From positions 1 to 5,992 of the forward strand of contig CAYPFV010000179.1 of assembly GCA_964410015.1 (NCBI GenBank): a DNA stretch of 5,992 nt. The letters run 5' to 3'. Each line of letters starts with the position of its first letter. The first letter of the stretch is position 1. The notes beneath the pieces are model-generated. The model was not told the origin of the DNA and did not search any database. It worked only from the letters and a program-made list of their open reading frames with translations. Below are positions 1 to 5,401 of this stretch, in pieces. Origin of the DNA: SKVR01 sp964410015. Its GTDB lineage: Bacteria > Bacteroidota > Bacteroidia > Bacteroidales > UBA7960. The position numbers and the translations under genes were made by a program.

Positions 1-128
1 ACAGATGCTAAATACTGATAATCAGTGGTTTTAAAAACGAAAAATGAACACAGATTTGCCGAAAACTTGTTTTTGGAGTGGACTCATACATGCTTTCGGG
101 ATTTTAAAATGTTTTCTTTAGCAAATAC
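1..128. other. Leader upstream of the MurD-like gene; no gene recognised
   Basis: This stretch is AT-rich. One + frame runs open from the window edge to a TAA at 32-34 and would give about ten residues (QMLNTDNQWF). That could be the tail of an upstream gene but is too short to judge. There is a 10-bp palindrome ATTTTAAAAT at 101-110 and a small interrupted one, GAGT-GG-ACTC, at 76-85. I see no good TAnnTTTG promoter box, so the promoter of the following gene is either weak or lies outside the window. Confidence 0.4.
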
Positions 129-1544
129 ATGGGTCGAAAATTAATGATAAGAGCATTTTTAGAAAATAAAACAAAAGGTAAAAAAGTTGTGCTATGGGGC
201 ATGGGCAGAGAAGGAATTTCTACATTTCGCTTTCTCAGAAAATATCTGCCTGATCTTCCACTATTTGTACTTGACGCGGATTCCTCTGCCTTGCAACGTT
301 TTCGTGAAACATTTCCTGATGTGCAGCGGGTTGCGTATTATAACAACACTCAACATCTTCTGCACCCCAAGGATAAAAACCTGTTGGTTTTCAAATCTCC
401 TGGTATCTCACTCAAAGATTTTGATGATGGTTTTTGGAAGGAGCATATTTGTTCACAAACCCAATTATTTCTCGAACTATTTAGAAAACAGACAATCGGA
501 ATAACAGGAACCAAAGGAAAAAGTACGACAACAAGCCTGATCTATCATATTTTAAAACAAGCAGGGAAAGATACAGTAATTGGCGGAAATATGGGTGTTC
601 CTCCTCTCGATCTTTTTGAAAAAATAAAACCTGATACCCTTGCTGTGCTGGAAATGAGCAGTCATCAATTAGAAACGGTTACCCTCTCACCTTATATCGC
701 TGTTTTTCTTAATCTTTTTCCCGAACATTTAGATCATTACAAATCCTATCAACATTACCAACAAGCCAAATACAACATTGCCCGTTGGCAACAAAAGGAC
801 GATTTCCTCATCATTAATAGCAGTAGTGAATGGATCAAAAAATTGATGAAAAGCAATGCAACTTCCGCAAAAATTTTCAATTTTCAAGTTGGTTTATTGG
901 ATAATGATGCCTCTGCTTATGTAAAAGGAAAGGATGTTTTTTTACATGCCGGAAAAATAAAGGTGCAATGGCAGAACCTGACCGATCGGATAGCTCTCCC
1001 GGGAGATCACAACCTCAACAATATTCTGGCATCTGCCCTGGTATGTGCTCTGAGTGATATTCCACAGGAGCAGATTCGCCAGGGTTTGGAAACCTTTGAA
1101 GGTTTACCACACAGGTTACAGTTTTTGGGCACATACAGAAAGGTGGATTGCTATAATGATTCTATCAGTACAATACCGGAGTCAACCATTAGTGCTTTAA
1201 CTACTTTAAAACGGGTACACACTCTTTTGCTCGGTGGATATGATCGGGGTATCGATTATTCACAACTGATTCACTTTCTTAATTCTTATCCGGTTTCAAC
1301 CGTTATTTTTCTGGGTAACGCCGGAAAAAAAATGAGAAACCTGTGGGAAGTGGCAGGAAATAAGAATGATAAGAAAAACTATTGGTTTGATGATTTCAGA
1401 CCGGCGGTTATTTGTGCGGTTGAAAATACGCCTGCCGGAGAAAAATTGCTTTTGTCGCCTGCCGCTGCAAGCTATGATATGTTTAAGAATTTTGAAGAGA
1501 GAGGAAAAACGTTTCATGAAATACTCAAAAGTTTGGTTTCATGA
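129..1544 (+). CDS. murD: MurD-family ligase (UDP-MurNAc-L-alanine--glutamate ligase type)
   Basis: This is a Mur ligase of 471 residues, about the usual MurD length. Such enzymes act in the cytoplasm and use ATP to add glutamate to UDP-N-acetylmuramoyl-L-alanine in peptidoglycan synthesis. Visible regions are an N-terminal Rossmann-like UDP-binding part (KKVVLWGMGREG, residues 18-29), the ATP P-loop GTKGKSTT (127-134), LEMSSHQLE (174-182), NLFPEHLDHY (195-204), the probable carbamylated lysine near K214, GDHNLNN (292-298), and a C-terminal domain with NDSISTIPEST (343-353), LGGYDRGIDY (368-377) and SPAAASYDMFKNFEERG (443-459). The last motif closely matches MurD. However, classical NDSKATN reads NDSISTI here, and GGDGKSADF reads GGYDRGIDY, so two lysines near the glutamate site are replaced. 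The gene is not among the usual division and cell-wall (dcw) genes. It could therefore be a MurD2-like paralogue, perhaps with another glutamate isomer as substrate; this is inference. ATG at 129 is used; ATG at 144 is a possible alternative and leaves the Rossmann strand intact. Confidence 0.85.
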   Translation: MGRKLMIRAFLENKTKGKKVVLWGMGREGISTFRFLRKYLPDLPLFVLDADSSALQRFRETFPDVQRVAYYNNTQHLLHPKDKNLLVFKSPGISLKDFDDGFWKEHICSQTQLFLELFRKQTIGITGTKGKSTTTSLIYHILKQAGKDTVIGGNMGVPPLDLFEKIKPDTLAVLEMSSHQLETVTLSPYIAVFLNLFPEHLDHYKSYQHYQQAKYNIARWQQKDDFLIINSSSEWIKKLMKSNATSAKIFNFQVGLLDNDASAYVKGKDVFLHAGKIKVQWQNLTDRIALPGDHNLNNILASALVCALSDIPQEQIRQGLETFEGLPHRLQFLGTYRKVDCYNDSISTIPESTISALTTLKRVHTLLLGGYDRGIDYSQLIHFLNSYPVSTVIFLGNAGKKMRNLWEVAGNKNDKKNYWFDDFRPAVICAVENTPAGEKLLLSPAAASYDMFKNFEERGKTFHEILKSLVS

Positions 1545-1584
1545 ACATTCAGAACAAAAACATCATTAAAAGATAAATTCAACC

Positions 1585-2406
1585 ATGTTTCAAAACTATA
1601 TTTTTCAGGCATTTTTTCAGGTTAAAGAGTTTCTGATTTGGTATTGGCGCAGCAAAAAGCTTCATGGCATCCATAGTCCCTTTGTTTTTGGCTTTTTGAA
1701 AGATTGTGTTTTTGCTGATGAAATTCATCCTGAGATGAAAGATTTGGAAACTCATCGGGCTAAGTTGATAAAAAATAATACCGTACTTGCTTTTCAGGAT
1801 TACGGCGCTGGAAATCGTTTAGATCGCCATAGGTCAGGAAATCAGAATATTAAAAAACAAACTGTTGCCTTTATTGCAAAAAATTCGTTGCACAATCCGC
1901 GCAACTGCCGATTGTTTTTCAGGATGATTCGGTATTTTGAATGTGAATATGCACTTGAGATGGGTACAAGTTTGGGTATCACCACTTCCTATCTGAGCAA
2001 AGCAAAACCCAATACAAAAATTGATACTTTAGAAGGTGCCGAACCCATTGCTCAGATAGCAAAAGAGTGGTTCTCTGCTGCAAACTTGAAAAATATTACC
2101 TTGCATACAGGCCAATTCAACCAACTATTAACCAGAGTTATAACGAATAAAAAGTATGATTTTGTTTTTATGGATGGAGATCACAAAGGCGAAAAAGTAT
2201 GGCAATATTTTCATCAACTTTTAAAACATATATCTTTTGATGGCGTTTTAGTGGTTGATGATATCAGGTGGTCGGCTTCTATGCTCAAATGTTGGAAAAA
2301 AATAGAAGGACATCCCGATGTTACAGTCACCATTGATATGTTCAGATTTGGAATCGTATTTTTTGATCAGGCACTCAGCAAACAGAATTTTTATATCCGG
2401 TTTTAA
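1585..2406 (+). CDS. Class I SAM-dependent methyltransferase (Bacteroidota-type, acceptor unknown)
   Basis: This 273-residue protein is probably cytoplasmic and transfers a methyl group from S-adenosylmethionine to an unknown acceptor. The N-terminal part carries HGIHSPFVF (28-36) and DYGAGNR (72-78), both typical of a conserved Bacteroidota methyltransferase family. The Rossmann core follows: motif I is ALEMGTSLGITT (123-134), the acidic ribose-binding residue is probably E150 in IDTLEGAEPIA, YDFVFMDGDHK (191-201) is the next strand with its acidic end, and VLVVDDIRWS (221-230) follows. The overall pattern resembles O-methyltransferase-like (Methyltransf_24) proteins. The ATG lies 40 bp after the MurD-like stop with no visible terminator between them, so the two are probably cotranscribed. 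That pairing hints at an envelope-related acceptor, but the sequence does not show it. There are no signal peptide or membrane segments. The family assignment is firm and the substrate is not known. Confidence 0.85.
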   Translation: MFQNYIFQAFFQVKEFLIWYWRSKKLHGIHSPFVFGFLKDCVFADEIHPEMKDLETHRAKLIKNNTVLAFQDYGAGNRLDRHRSGNQNIKKQTVAFIAKNSLHNPRNCRLFFRMIRYFECEYALEMGTSLGITTSYLSKAKPNTKIDTLEGAEPIAQIAKEWFSAANLKNITLHTGQFNQLLTRVITNKKYDFVFMDGDHKGEKVWQYFHQLLKHISFDGVLVVDDIRWSASMLKCWKKIEGHPDVTVTIDMFRFGIVFFDQALSKQNFYIRF

Positions 2407-2444
2407 TCCGTAACTAAAAATAGCAATTGTTGCCCGGATGTTTA

Positions 2445-2452
2445 TAACTTTG
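2445..2452 (+). promoter_or_regulatory. Bacteroidota-type -7 box (TAACTTTG) before the ABC ATPase
   Basis: TAACTTTG matches the TAnnTTTG -7 consensus of the Bacteroidota housekeeping sigma factor exactly. It lies 25 bp before the ATG at 2478, which would give a short leader. A TTG at 2427-2429 could serve as the -33 element, but its 15-nt distance is shorter than usual. The box suggests the ATPase has a promoter of its own besides any read-through from the two genes in front. Confidence 0.5.
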
Positions 2453-2477
2453 TTCAATAGATTAAAAATAAAGACAC

Positions 2478-3200
2478 ATGAAGCAGGAATTGATCAGTTT
2501 AGAAAAATTGTCGAAAAACTACAAGGTAGGTACAGAGGTTGTAAGAGCTTTGCGATCAATCTCTTTATCTATTTTTAAAAATGAATATCTTGCCCTGATG
2601 GGGCCTTCGGGTTCCGGGAAATCAACTCTTATGAATATTTTAGGATGCCTCGATAGCCCTTCCTCTGGTCGCTATTTTTTGAACAATAAGGATGTAAGTA
2701 AACTCATTGATAACCAACTGGCAGAAATAAGAAATAAAGAAATCGGATTCGTTTTTCAAACTTTCAACCTGCTTCCACGCTCTACAGCACTCGATAATGT
2801 TGCTTTGCCTTTAATTTATTCTGGTATCAGCAAAACACAAAGGCAGCAAAGAGCAATGGAAGTTCTCGATCAGGTTGGATTGTCTGACCGTGTGCATCAC
2901 AAACCCAACGAACTATCAGGAGGACAGCGACAAAGGGTTGCTGTAGCTCGTGCCCTGGTCAATAAACCCTCTATCATCCTCGCCGACGAACCTACAGGAA
3001 ACCTCGACTCCAAAACTTCCATAGAAATTATGGGACTCTTCCAGGAAATCCATGAAGCAGGTAACACCATTATTCTTGTTACACACGAAGAAAATATTGC
3101 GCTTCATGCCCACAGGGTGGTGAAATTGCTTGATGGTGAAATTGCATCTGATACTATCAATGAACAACCCACCAGAATCGAATTGTCGAACTTTGCCTGA
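2478..3200 (+). CDS. ABC transporter ATP-binding protein, MacB/LolD type
   Basis: This 240-residue protein is a complete nucleotide-binding subunit with all the expected motifs: Walker A GPSGSGKST (42-50), Q-loop Q94 within FVFQTFNLLP, signature LSGGQ (146-150), Walker B IILADE with catalytic E171, the D-loop GNLD, and the switch histidine H203 in VTHE. The LLPRSTALDNVALPL stretch and the ADEPTGNLDS sequence are typical of the LolD/MacB/FtsE group. Members of that group power mechanotransmission exporters at the inner membrane, moving lipoproteins, peptides or drugs, and do not act as importers. The matching membrane protein (FtsX-fold permease) is not next to it: 611 bp without a recognisable gene follow. 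It therefore probably pairs with a permease encoded elsewhere. Lipoprotein release (LolD) and MacB-like export cannot be told apart from this sequence, so no gene symbol is given. The A-rich leader (TTAAAAATAAAG) fits Bacteroidota translation starts. Confidence 0.9.
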   Translation: MKQELISLEKLSKNYKVGTEVVRALRSISLSIFKNEYLALMGPSGSGKSTLMNILGCLDSPSSGRYFLNNKDVSKLIDNQLAEIRNKEIGFVFQTFNLLPRSTALDNVALPLIYSGISKTQRQQRAMEVLDQVGLSDRVHHKPNELSGGQRQRVAVARALVNKPSIILADEPTGNLDSKTSIEIMGLFQEIHEAGNTIILVTHEENIALHAHRVVKLLDGEIASDTINEQPTRIELSNFA

Positions 3201-3202
3201 AA

Positions 3203-3234
3203 TGAGAGATTAAAGAAATACTGATTTTCTCTCA
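3203..3234 (+). terminator. Inverted repeat just after the ABC ATPase, possible weak terminator
   Basis: TGAGAGA at 3203-3209 is perfectly complementary to TCTCTCA at 3228-3234, with an 18-nt loop, starting 3 bp after the stop codon. An A-run follows on the + strand in place of a T-run, so it is not a standard intrinsic terminator. It may instead protect the 3' end of the message or help a factor-dependent stop. Confidence 0.3.
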
Positions 3235-3262
3235 GGTAAAAAAAAATTACTGGGTGGGAATT

Positions 3263-3270
3263 TAATTTTG
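3263..3270 (+). promoter_or_regulatory. Promoter-like -7 box TAATTTTG in the intergenic region
   Basis: The sequence fits TAnnTTTG exactly. No TTG lies at the right distance upstream, so the -33 element is missing or poor. It would start a transcript near 3277, before the short reading frame at 3322 and the helices at 3336-3431. It is more than 500 bp from the adenosyltransferase gene, so a product of its own is as likely as a long leader. Confidence 0.3.
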
Positions 3271-3321
3271 CCGATGTGTTTTTTTACTCCCTTTCAACAA
3301 AACCATATTCCTGGTGTTTCA

Positions 3322-3417
3322 ATGAAAACATGTTCATGGTTTAAGAATTTTGTAAAATTGTTAAACAAAATGCTTTGTTTGAGATTGCTACCTCTGTCGC
3401 AAATCATTGTTTGTTAG
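3322..3417 (+). CDS. Possible 31-residue small protein (very tentative)
   Basis: ATG at 3322 opens a frame of 31 codons ending in TAG at 3415-3417. The peptide begins MKTCSWFKNFVKLLNK, which is basic and amphipathic, and ends in a hydrophobic part (LCLRLLPLSQIIVC). It lies about 50 bp after a promoter-like box. A frame this short can easily arise by chance in AT-rich DNA, and it overlaps possible RNA helices that might be the real signal. I do not recognise a family. Confidence 0.15.
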   Translation: MKTCSWFKNFVKLLNKMLCLRLLPLSQIIVC

Positions 3418-3431
3418 GCACTGTAAACCAT
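3336..3431 (+). ncRNA. Possible structured RNA: closing helix with two internal hairpins
   Basis: ATGGTTTA (3336-3343) pairs perfectly with TAAACCAT (3424-3431). Inside are AAACAAA-ATGC-TTTGTTT (3363-3380), extendable by two pairs to 3361-3382, and immediately next to it GATTGC (3383-3388) with GCAAATC (3399-3405), one base bulged. Together these could form a three-way junction. No known riboswitch core is recognisable. The elements are short and the region is AT-rich, so chance is a serious alternative. Confidence 0.2.
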
Positions 3432-3482
3432 TTCTTTATCAGGATTGACTTTTGATGTTAGTTTTTGCTTTGCAGGGTTTTG

Positions 3483-3493
3483 GTTTTGAAAAC
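3483..3493. repeat. Odd palindrome GTTTT-G-AAAAC
   Basis: This is an 11-nt perfect inverted repeat around a single central G. Its half (GTTTTG) resembles the halves of the 14-bp palindrome 28 bp downstream and the two GTTTTGAT copies nearer the adenosyltransferase gene. Confidence 0.35.
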
Positions 3494-3520
3494 AATACAA
3501 AATAAACCTCAGTTGAAATC

Positions 3521-3534
3521 TGTTTGATCAAACA
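3521..3534. promoter_or_regulatory. 14-bp perfect palindrome TGTTTGATCAAACA, candidate operator
   Basis: All seven base pairs of TGTTTGA/TCAAACA are symmetric with no spacer, the form expected for a site bound by a dimeric regulator. The core TTGATCAA contains FNR/CRP-like halves (TTGAT, ATCAA), but without the four-base spacer of a true FNR site, so I do not assign it to that family. It lies 278 bp before the adenosyltransferase start, far for direct promoter control, unless an upstream promoter is used. Confidence 0.4.
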
Positions 3535-3565
3535 CCCATGTTTTGCAAATTAAATACAAATACCA

Positions 3566-3637
3566 ATGAACCGAGTTTACAAACTCAAAGAAGTCAAAAT
3601 AGCAAACATGGAGTTCCATCCGACCTTAACATACTAA
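3566..3637 (+). CDS. Possible 23-residue leader peptide (very tentative)
   Basis: ATG at 3566 opens a frame of 23 codons ending in TAA at 3635-3637; the peptide starts MNRVYKLKEVKIANMEF. Its stop overlaps the first bases of an 8-bp hairpin (3636-3659), an arrangement that could resemble a leader-peptide control element. There is no run of one amino acid to suggest attenuation by a specific tRNA. Chance is the simplest explanation. Confidence 0.12.
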   Translation: MNRVYKLKEVKIANMEFHPTLTY

Positions 3638-3659
3638 ATTATTTACGGATGAATAATTT
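3614..3659 (+). promoter_or_regulatory. Pseudoknot-like pair of helices
   Basis: The hairpin with arms AAATTATT (3636-3643) and AATAATTT (3652-3659) leaves the loop TACGGATG. That loop contains CGGATG (3646-3651), the exact complement of CATCCG at 3617-3622. Both helices can form together only as a pseudoknot; otherwise they would act as alternatives. No T-run follows, so it is not a simple terminator. It sits about 150 nt before the adenosyltransferase ATG and would be in its leader if transcription starts upstream. Confidence 0.25.
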
Positions 3660-3718
3660 CAATTGATGCAGTACTTATGAGAAAAAGCTGTCAGAAAAAA
3701 ACAAGAGTAAAATGATAT

Positions 3719-3758
3719 GTTTTGATACAATTTTTAAATAAAAGAGAATCGTTTTGAT
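3719..3758 (+). repeat. Direct repeat GTTTTGAT, two copies 32 bp apart
   Basis: GTTTTGAT occurs at 3719-3726 and 3751-3758. The start-to-start distance of 32 bp is about three helical turns, placing both copies on one face of the DNA. They lie 54-93 bp before the adenosyltransferase start, a fitting place for regulator sites. They share the GTTTTGA core with the palindrome at 3483. Confidence 0.3.
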
Positions 3759-3811
3759 GAATTTGCCATCAGTTTCTATTCTAATTCTAATCAATAAAAT
3801 AAAAAAAAGCT

Positions 3812-4375
3812 ATGGAGTCCTGGAAGATATATACAAAAACAGGAGATAAAGGAGAAACATCATTAATTGGCGGTAAGAGAGTGCCAAAAGATCACATCCG
3901 AATCGAGGCTTATGGAACTGTAGACGAGTTAAATTCGTTTGTGGGTTTGATCAGGTGCCAGGATATTAACCCTCATTATCAGCAGGTTTTACTGGTTATA
4001 CAGGAAAATCTGTTTGTTGCAGAATCGTTGCTTGCAAAAGATGAAGGTGAGGTGAAAGTACAATTGCCATGTATAAGAGAAGAAGATATTCTATTGCTTG
4101 AAAAAGAGATAGACAAAATGAATGAAGACCTCCCTGAACTGAAGAATTTTATTTTACCCGGAGGCGACGTTTCTGCCTCTTATGCCCACCTTGCCAGGTG
4201 TGTTTGTAGAAGAGCAGAAAGAATTATCATTACTTTATCAGCAGAACAGACAGTTTCGGAGCTCATTCTCAAATATATCAATCGTTTGTCAGATTACTTT
4301 TTTGTACTTGCCAGAAAATTATCTCATGATAAAAATACAGGAGATATTCTCTGGAAAGCACGTCCATGCTCCTGA
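3812..4375 (+). CDS. Cob(I)alamin adenosyltransferase, PduO type
   Basis: This 187-residue protein is the usual length for a stand-alone PduO-type ATP:cob(I)alamin adenosyltransferase. The enzyme transfers the 5'-deoxyadenosyl group of ATP to reduced cobalamin, making adenosylcobalamin in the cytoplasm. The N-terminal ATP-binding motif YTKTGDKGETSLIGGKRV (7-24) is intact, followed by RIEAYGTVDELNSFVG (30-45). The helical core has ILPGGD (114-119), ARCVCRRAER (128-137, with the conserved arginines) and KYINRLSDYFFVLAR (154-168), the expected active-site set. It stands alone: no other cobalamin gene is in view. In Bacteroidota the product typically serves methylmalonyl-CoA mutase and other B12 radical enzymes; that use is inferred. 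The start ATG follows an A-rich leader (AATAAAATAAAAAAAAGCT), usual for the phylum. No cobalamin riboswitch was found upstream. Confidence 0.93.
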   Translation: MESWKIYTKTGDKGETSLIGGKRVPKDHIRIEAYGTVDELNSFVGLIRCQDINPHYQQVLLVIQENLFVAESLLAKDEGEVKVQLPCIREEDILLLEKEIDKMNEDLPELKNFILPGGDVSASYAHLARCVCRRAERIIITLSAEQTVSELILKYINRLSDYFFVLARKLSHDKNTGDILWKARPCS

Positions 4376-4386
4376 TTCATTTAGTC

Positions 4387-4420
4387 AGGAAATCACATGC
4401 AAAGCATGATGAATGATCCT
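4387..4420. terminator. Hairpin between the converging genes, possible two-way terminator
   Basis: The core CATGC-AAA-GCATG (4396-4408) is extended by TCA/TGA with one bulged A, and further by AGGA (4387-4390) with TCCT (4417-4420) across a small internal loop. It fills the 62-bp gap between two converging stop codons, where a shared terminator is expected. There is no strong T-run on either side. Confidence 0.4.
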
Positions 4421-4437
4421 AAAAGATGATGATTGTT

Positions 4438-5277
4438 TTATCTATCTTCCAAACGGGGGCCGAAAACGTTTCTGCTCACCACTCGGTTGTGGGGTCTTGT
4501 TTTTGATTTGGTAATAAAACCCACATTAAGTTTGGTAGTGAAGAAATGATCGTTTTGTGGACTGTAAGGGCGTGTAAATCCATCGAGGTAGTCGAAAAAT
4601 GTATACCGGAAATTGAATTCCAGACCCATATGCCATTGATGGTTAATATTCCATTTTACACCCGCTCCTATTGGTATAGCTACTTGAAGGTCAGCAAAGG
4701 TGTTAGTTTGATTCATCAGTGCTTGATCATAATCATCAATTATTTCACCCGATAATTGTGGATTGTGATAAAAAAGAGATAAACCTGAAAAAATATAGGT
4801 GTCCATATAGTTTTGTCGAATGTCTTTTTTGGGTTGGTTGTGGTTTCTGGGCATATATAATTCTCCGTGCATACTCCCTTCAAACACGGTGTTGGTAAAA
4901 GATTTGCCACGGGTGACAACATCTATGTCTGACGACCATTTGTCATTACCTCTTAGCATACTTGCATGAAAATCGCCTTTAATTGCCCAGATATTCCCTG
5001 AATGATAACGAGCGTATACCGATGCTGATGGCATCATGCCTCTTGCATTCACATCCAGAATACTGTTTTGTGTTTGAAGATCGCGCACAGCGATATCTGT
5101 AATGGCATTGGCTGCTCCTACTCCTAAACCTAATTCCCATTTCGGCCCGGGTAAACTAAAATTGCGGTAAGACAGTTGTGATTTTTGCTTTTTTCCCATA
5201 TTAGGATACTGTGCATGGGCAAATTGAAAGGATAGGGTAAGAATGATGATGAGAAGAGTGTTAGTAGTCTTTTTCAT
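4438..5277 (-). CDS. DUF6089-type outer-membrane beta-barrel protein, function unknown
   Basis: This 279-residue protein has a clear signal peptide: a KK start, a hydrophobic core (LLIIILTLSF, 8-17) and a signal peptidase I site after A22 (AHA before Q23). The mature part has alternating aromatic and glycine-rich strands typical of a small outer-membrane barrel, such as KWELGLGVGAANAITDI (46-62), YIFSGLSLFYHNPQ (161-174) and ADLQVAIPIGAGVKWNINH (195-213) followed by WHMGLEFNFRYTFFDYLDGF (215-234). The last two stretches match the Bacteroidota DUF6089 pattern (IPxGxGxKxxxNxxWxxGLE, then F.DYLD). Members are predicted outer-membrane proteins without an assigned role. It is a single gene with 664 bp of non-coding DNA upstream on its strand and converges on the adenosyltransferase gene. 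The tail after residue 258 is basic and polar, not a terminal beta strand ending in an aromatic residue. The barrel topology is inferred from the pattern. Confidence 0.8.
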   Translation of the reverse strand: MKKTTNTLLIIILTLSFQFAHAQYPNMGKKQKSQLSYRNFSLPGPKWELGLGVGAANAITDIAVRDLQTQNSILDVNARGMMPSASVYARYHSGNIWAIKGDFHASMLRGNDKWSSDIDVVTRGKSFTNTVFEGSMHGELYMPRNHNQPKKDIRQNYMDTYIFSGLSLFYHNPQLSGEIIDDYDQALMNQTNTFADLQVAIPIGAGVKWNINHQWHMGLEFNFRYTFFDYLDGFTRPYSPQNDHFFTTKLNVGFITKSKTRPHNRVVSRNVFGPRLEDR

Positions 5278-5324
5278 TTTTCGGGTATTTTTATATGTAT
5301 ATCTTTAATTAATTGAACTTAGTC

Positions 5325-5332
5325 GAAATTTA
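5325..5332 (-). promoter_or_regulatory. Weak promoter-like box (TAAATTTC) for the outer-membrane protein gene
   Basis: On the - strand TAAATTTC differs from TAnnTTTG at one base and lies 47 bp before the ATG. No good -33 TTG is present at the right distance. It is the best candidate near the gene, but weak. Confidence 0.2.
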
Positions 5333-5336
5333 CGTG

Positions 5337-5367
5337 TTTTACATTGTAAAAGTATATTAAAAATACT
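5337..5367. repeat. Two adjacent small inverted repeats
   Basis: TTTTAC-ATT-GTAAAA (5337-5351) is a perfect 6-bp hairpin. AGTAT (5351-5355) pairs with ATACT (5363-5367) across a 7-nt loop. They share one base, so they would be neighbours in a folded transcript. They precede two further hairpins at 5402 and 5422. Confidence 0.35.
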
Positions 5368-5401
5368 GTTTCTGCAACAGGTGTTTACTACGATCTTTCA
5401 G

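Larger units (their letters stand above)
3201..3811. other. 611-bp intergenic region with several inverted repeats, no convincing gene
   Basis: No protein gene of normal size is present. In order it holds an inverted repeat at 3203-3234, a promoter-like TAATTTTG at 3263-3270, a possible 31-codon reading frame overlapping a set of helices at 3322-3431, a GTTTT-G-AAAAC palindrome at 3483-3493, a 14-bp palindrome at 3521-3534, a 23-codon reading frame at 3566-3637, a pseudoknot-like pair of helices at 3614-3659, and GTTTTGAT twice at 3719 and 3751. I looked for tRNA T-loop motifs and for the cobalamin riboswitch B12 box expected before a cobalamin gene and found neither. The last 40 bases are an A-rich leader for the next gene. 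Confidence 0.6.

Noticed and set aside
2..34. Open frame from the window edge giving QMLNTDNQWF before TAA, as the tail of an upstream gene
   Set aside because: Ten codons are too few to support a gene; no domain can be recognised.
187..504. A 105-codon + frame inside the MurD-like gene
   Set aside because: It is an alternative frame of a well-supported enzyme gene and has no recognisable motif.
2916..3167. A - strand frame opposite the ABC ATPase
   Set aside because: It mirrors the signature and Walker B coding region; there is no independent support.
3413..3430. GGCACTG before TAAACC as a cobalamin riboswitch B12 box upstream of the adenosyltransferase gene
   Set aside because: It only partly resembles the GCCACTG box, the other conserved blocks of the riboswitch are absent, and it lies nearly 400 bp from the gene.
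3521..3534. Palindrome as an FNR/CRP site
   Set aside because: The TTGAT and ATCAA halves overlap and lack the four-base spacer of FNR sites; kept only as an unassigned operator candidate.
4114..4200. LPGGDVS in the adenosyltransferase as a defective active site
   Set aside because: The residues after LPGG vary among PduO-type enzymes and all key arginines and the NRLSD motif are intact.
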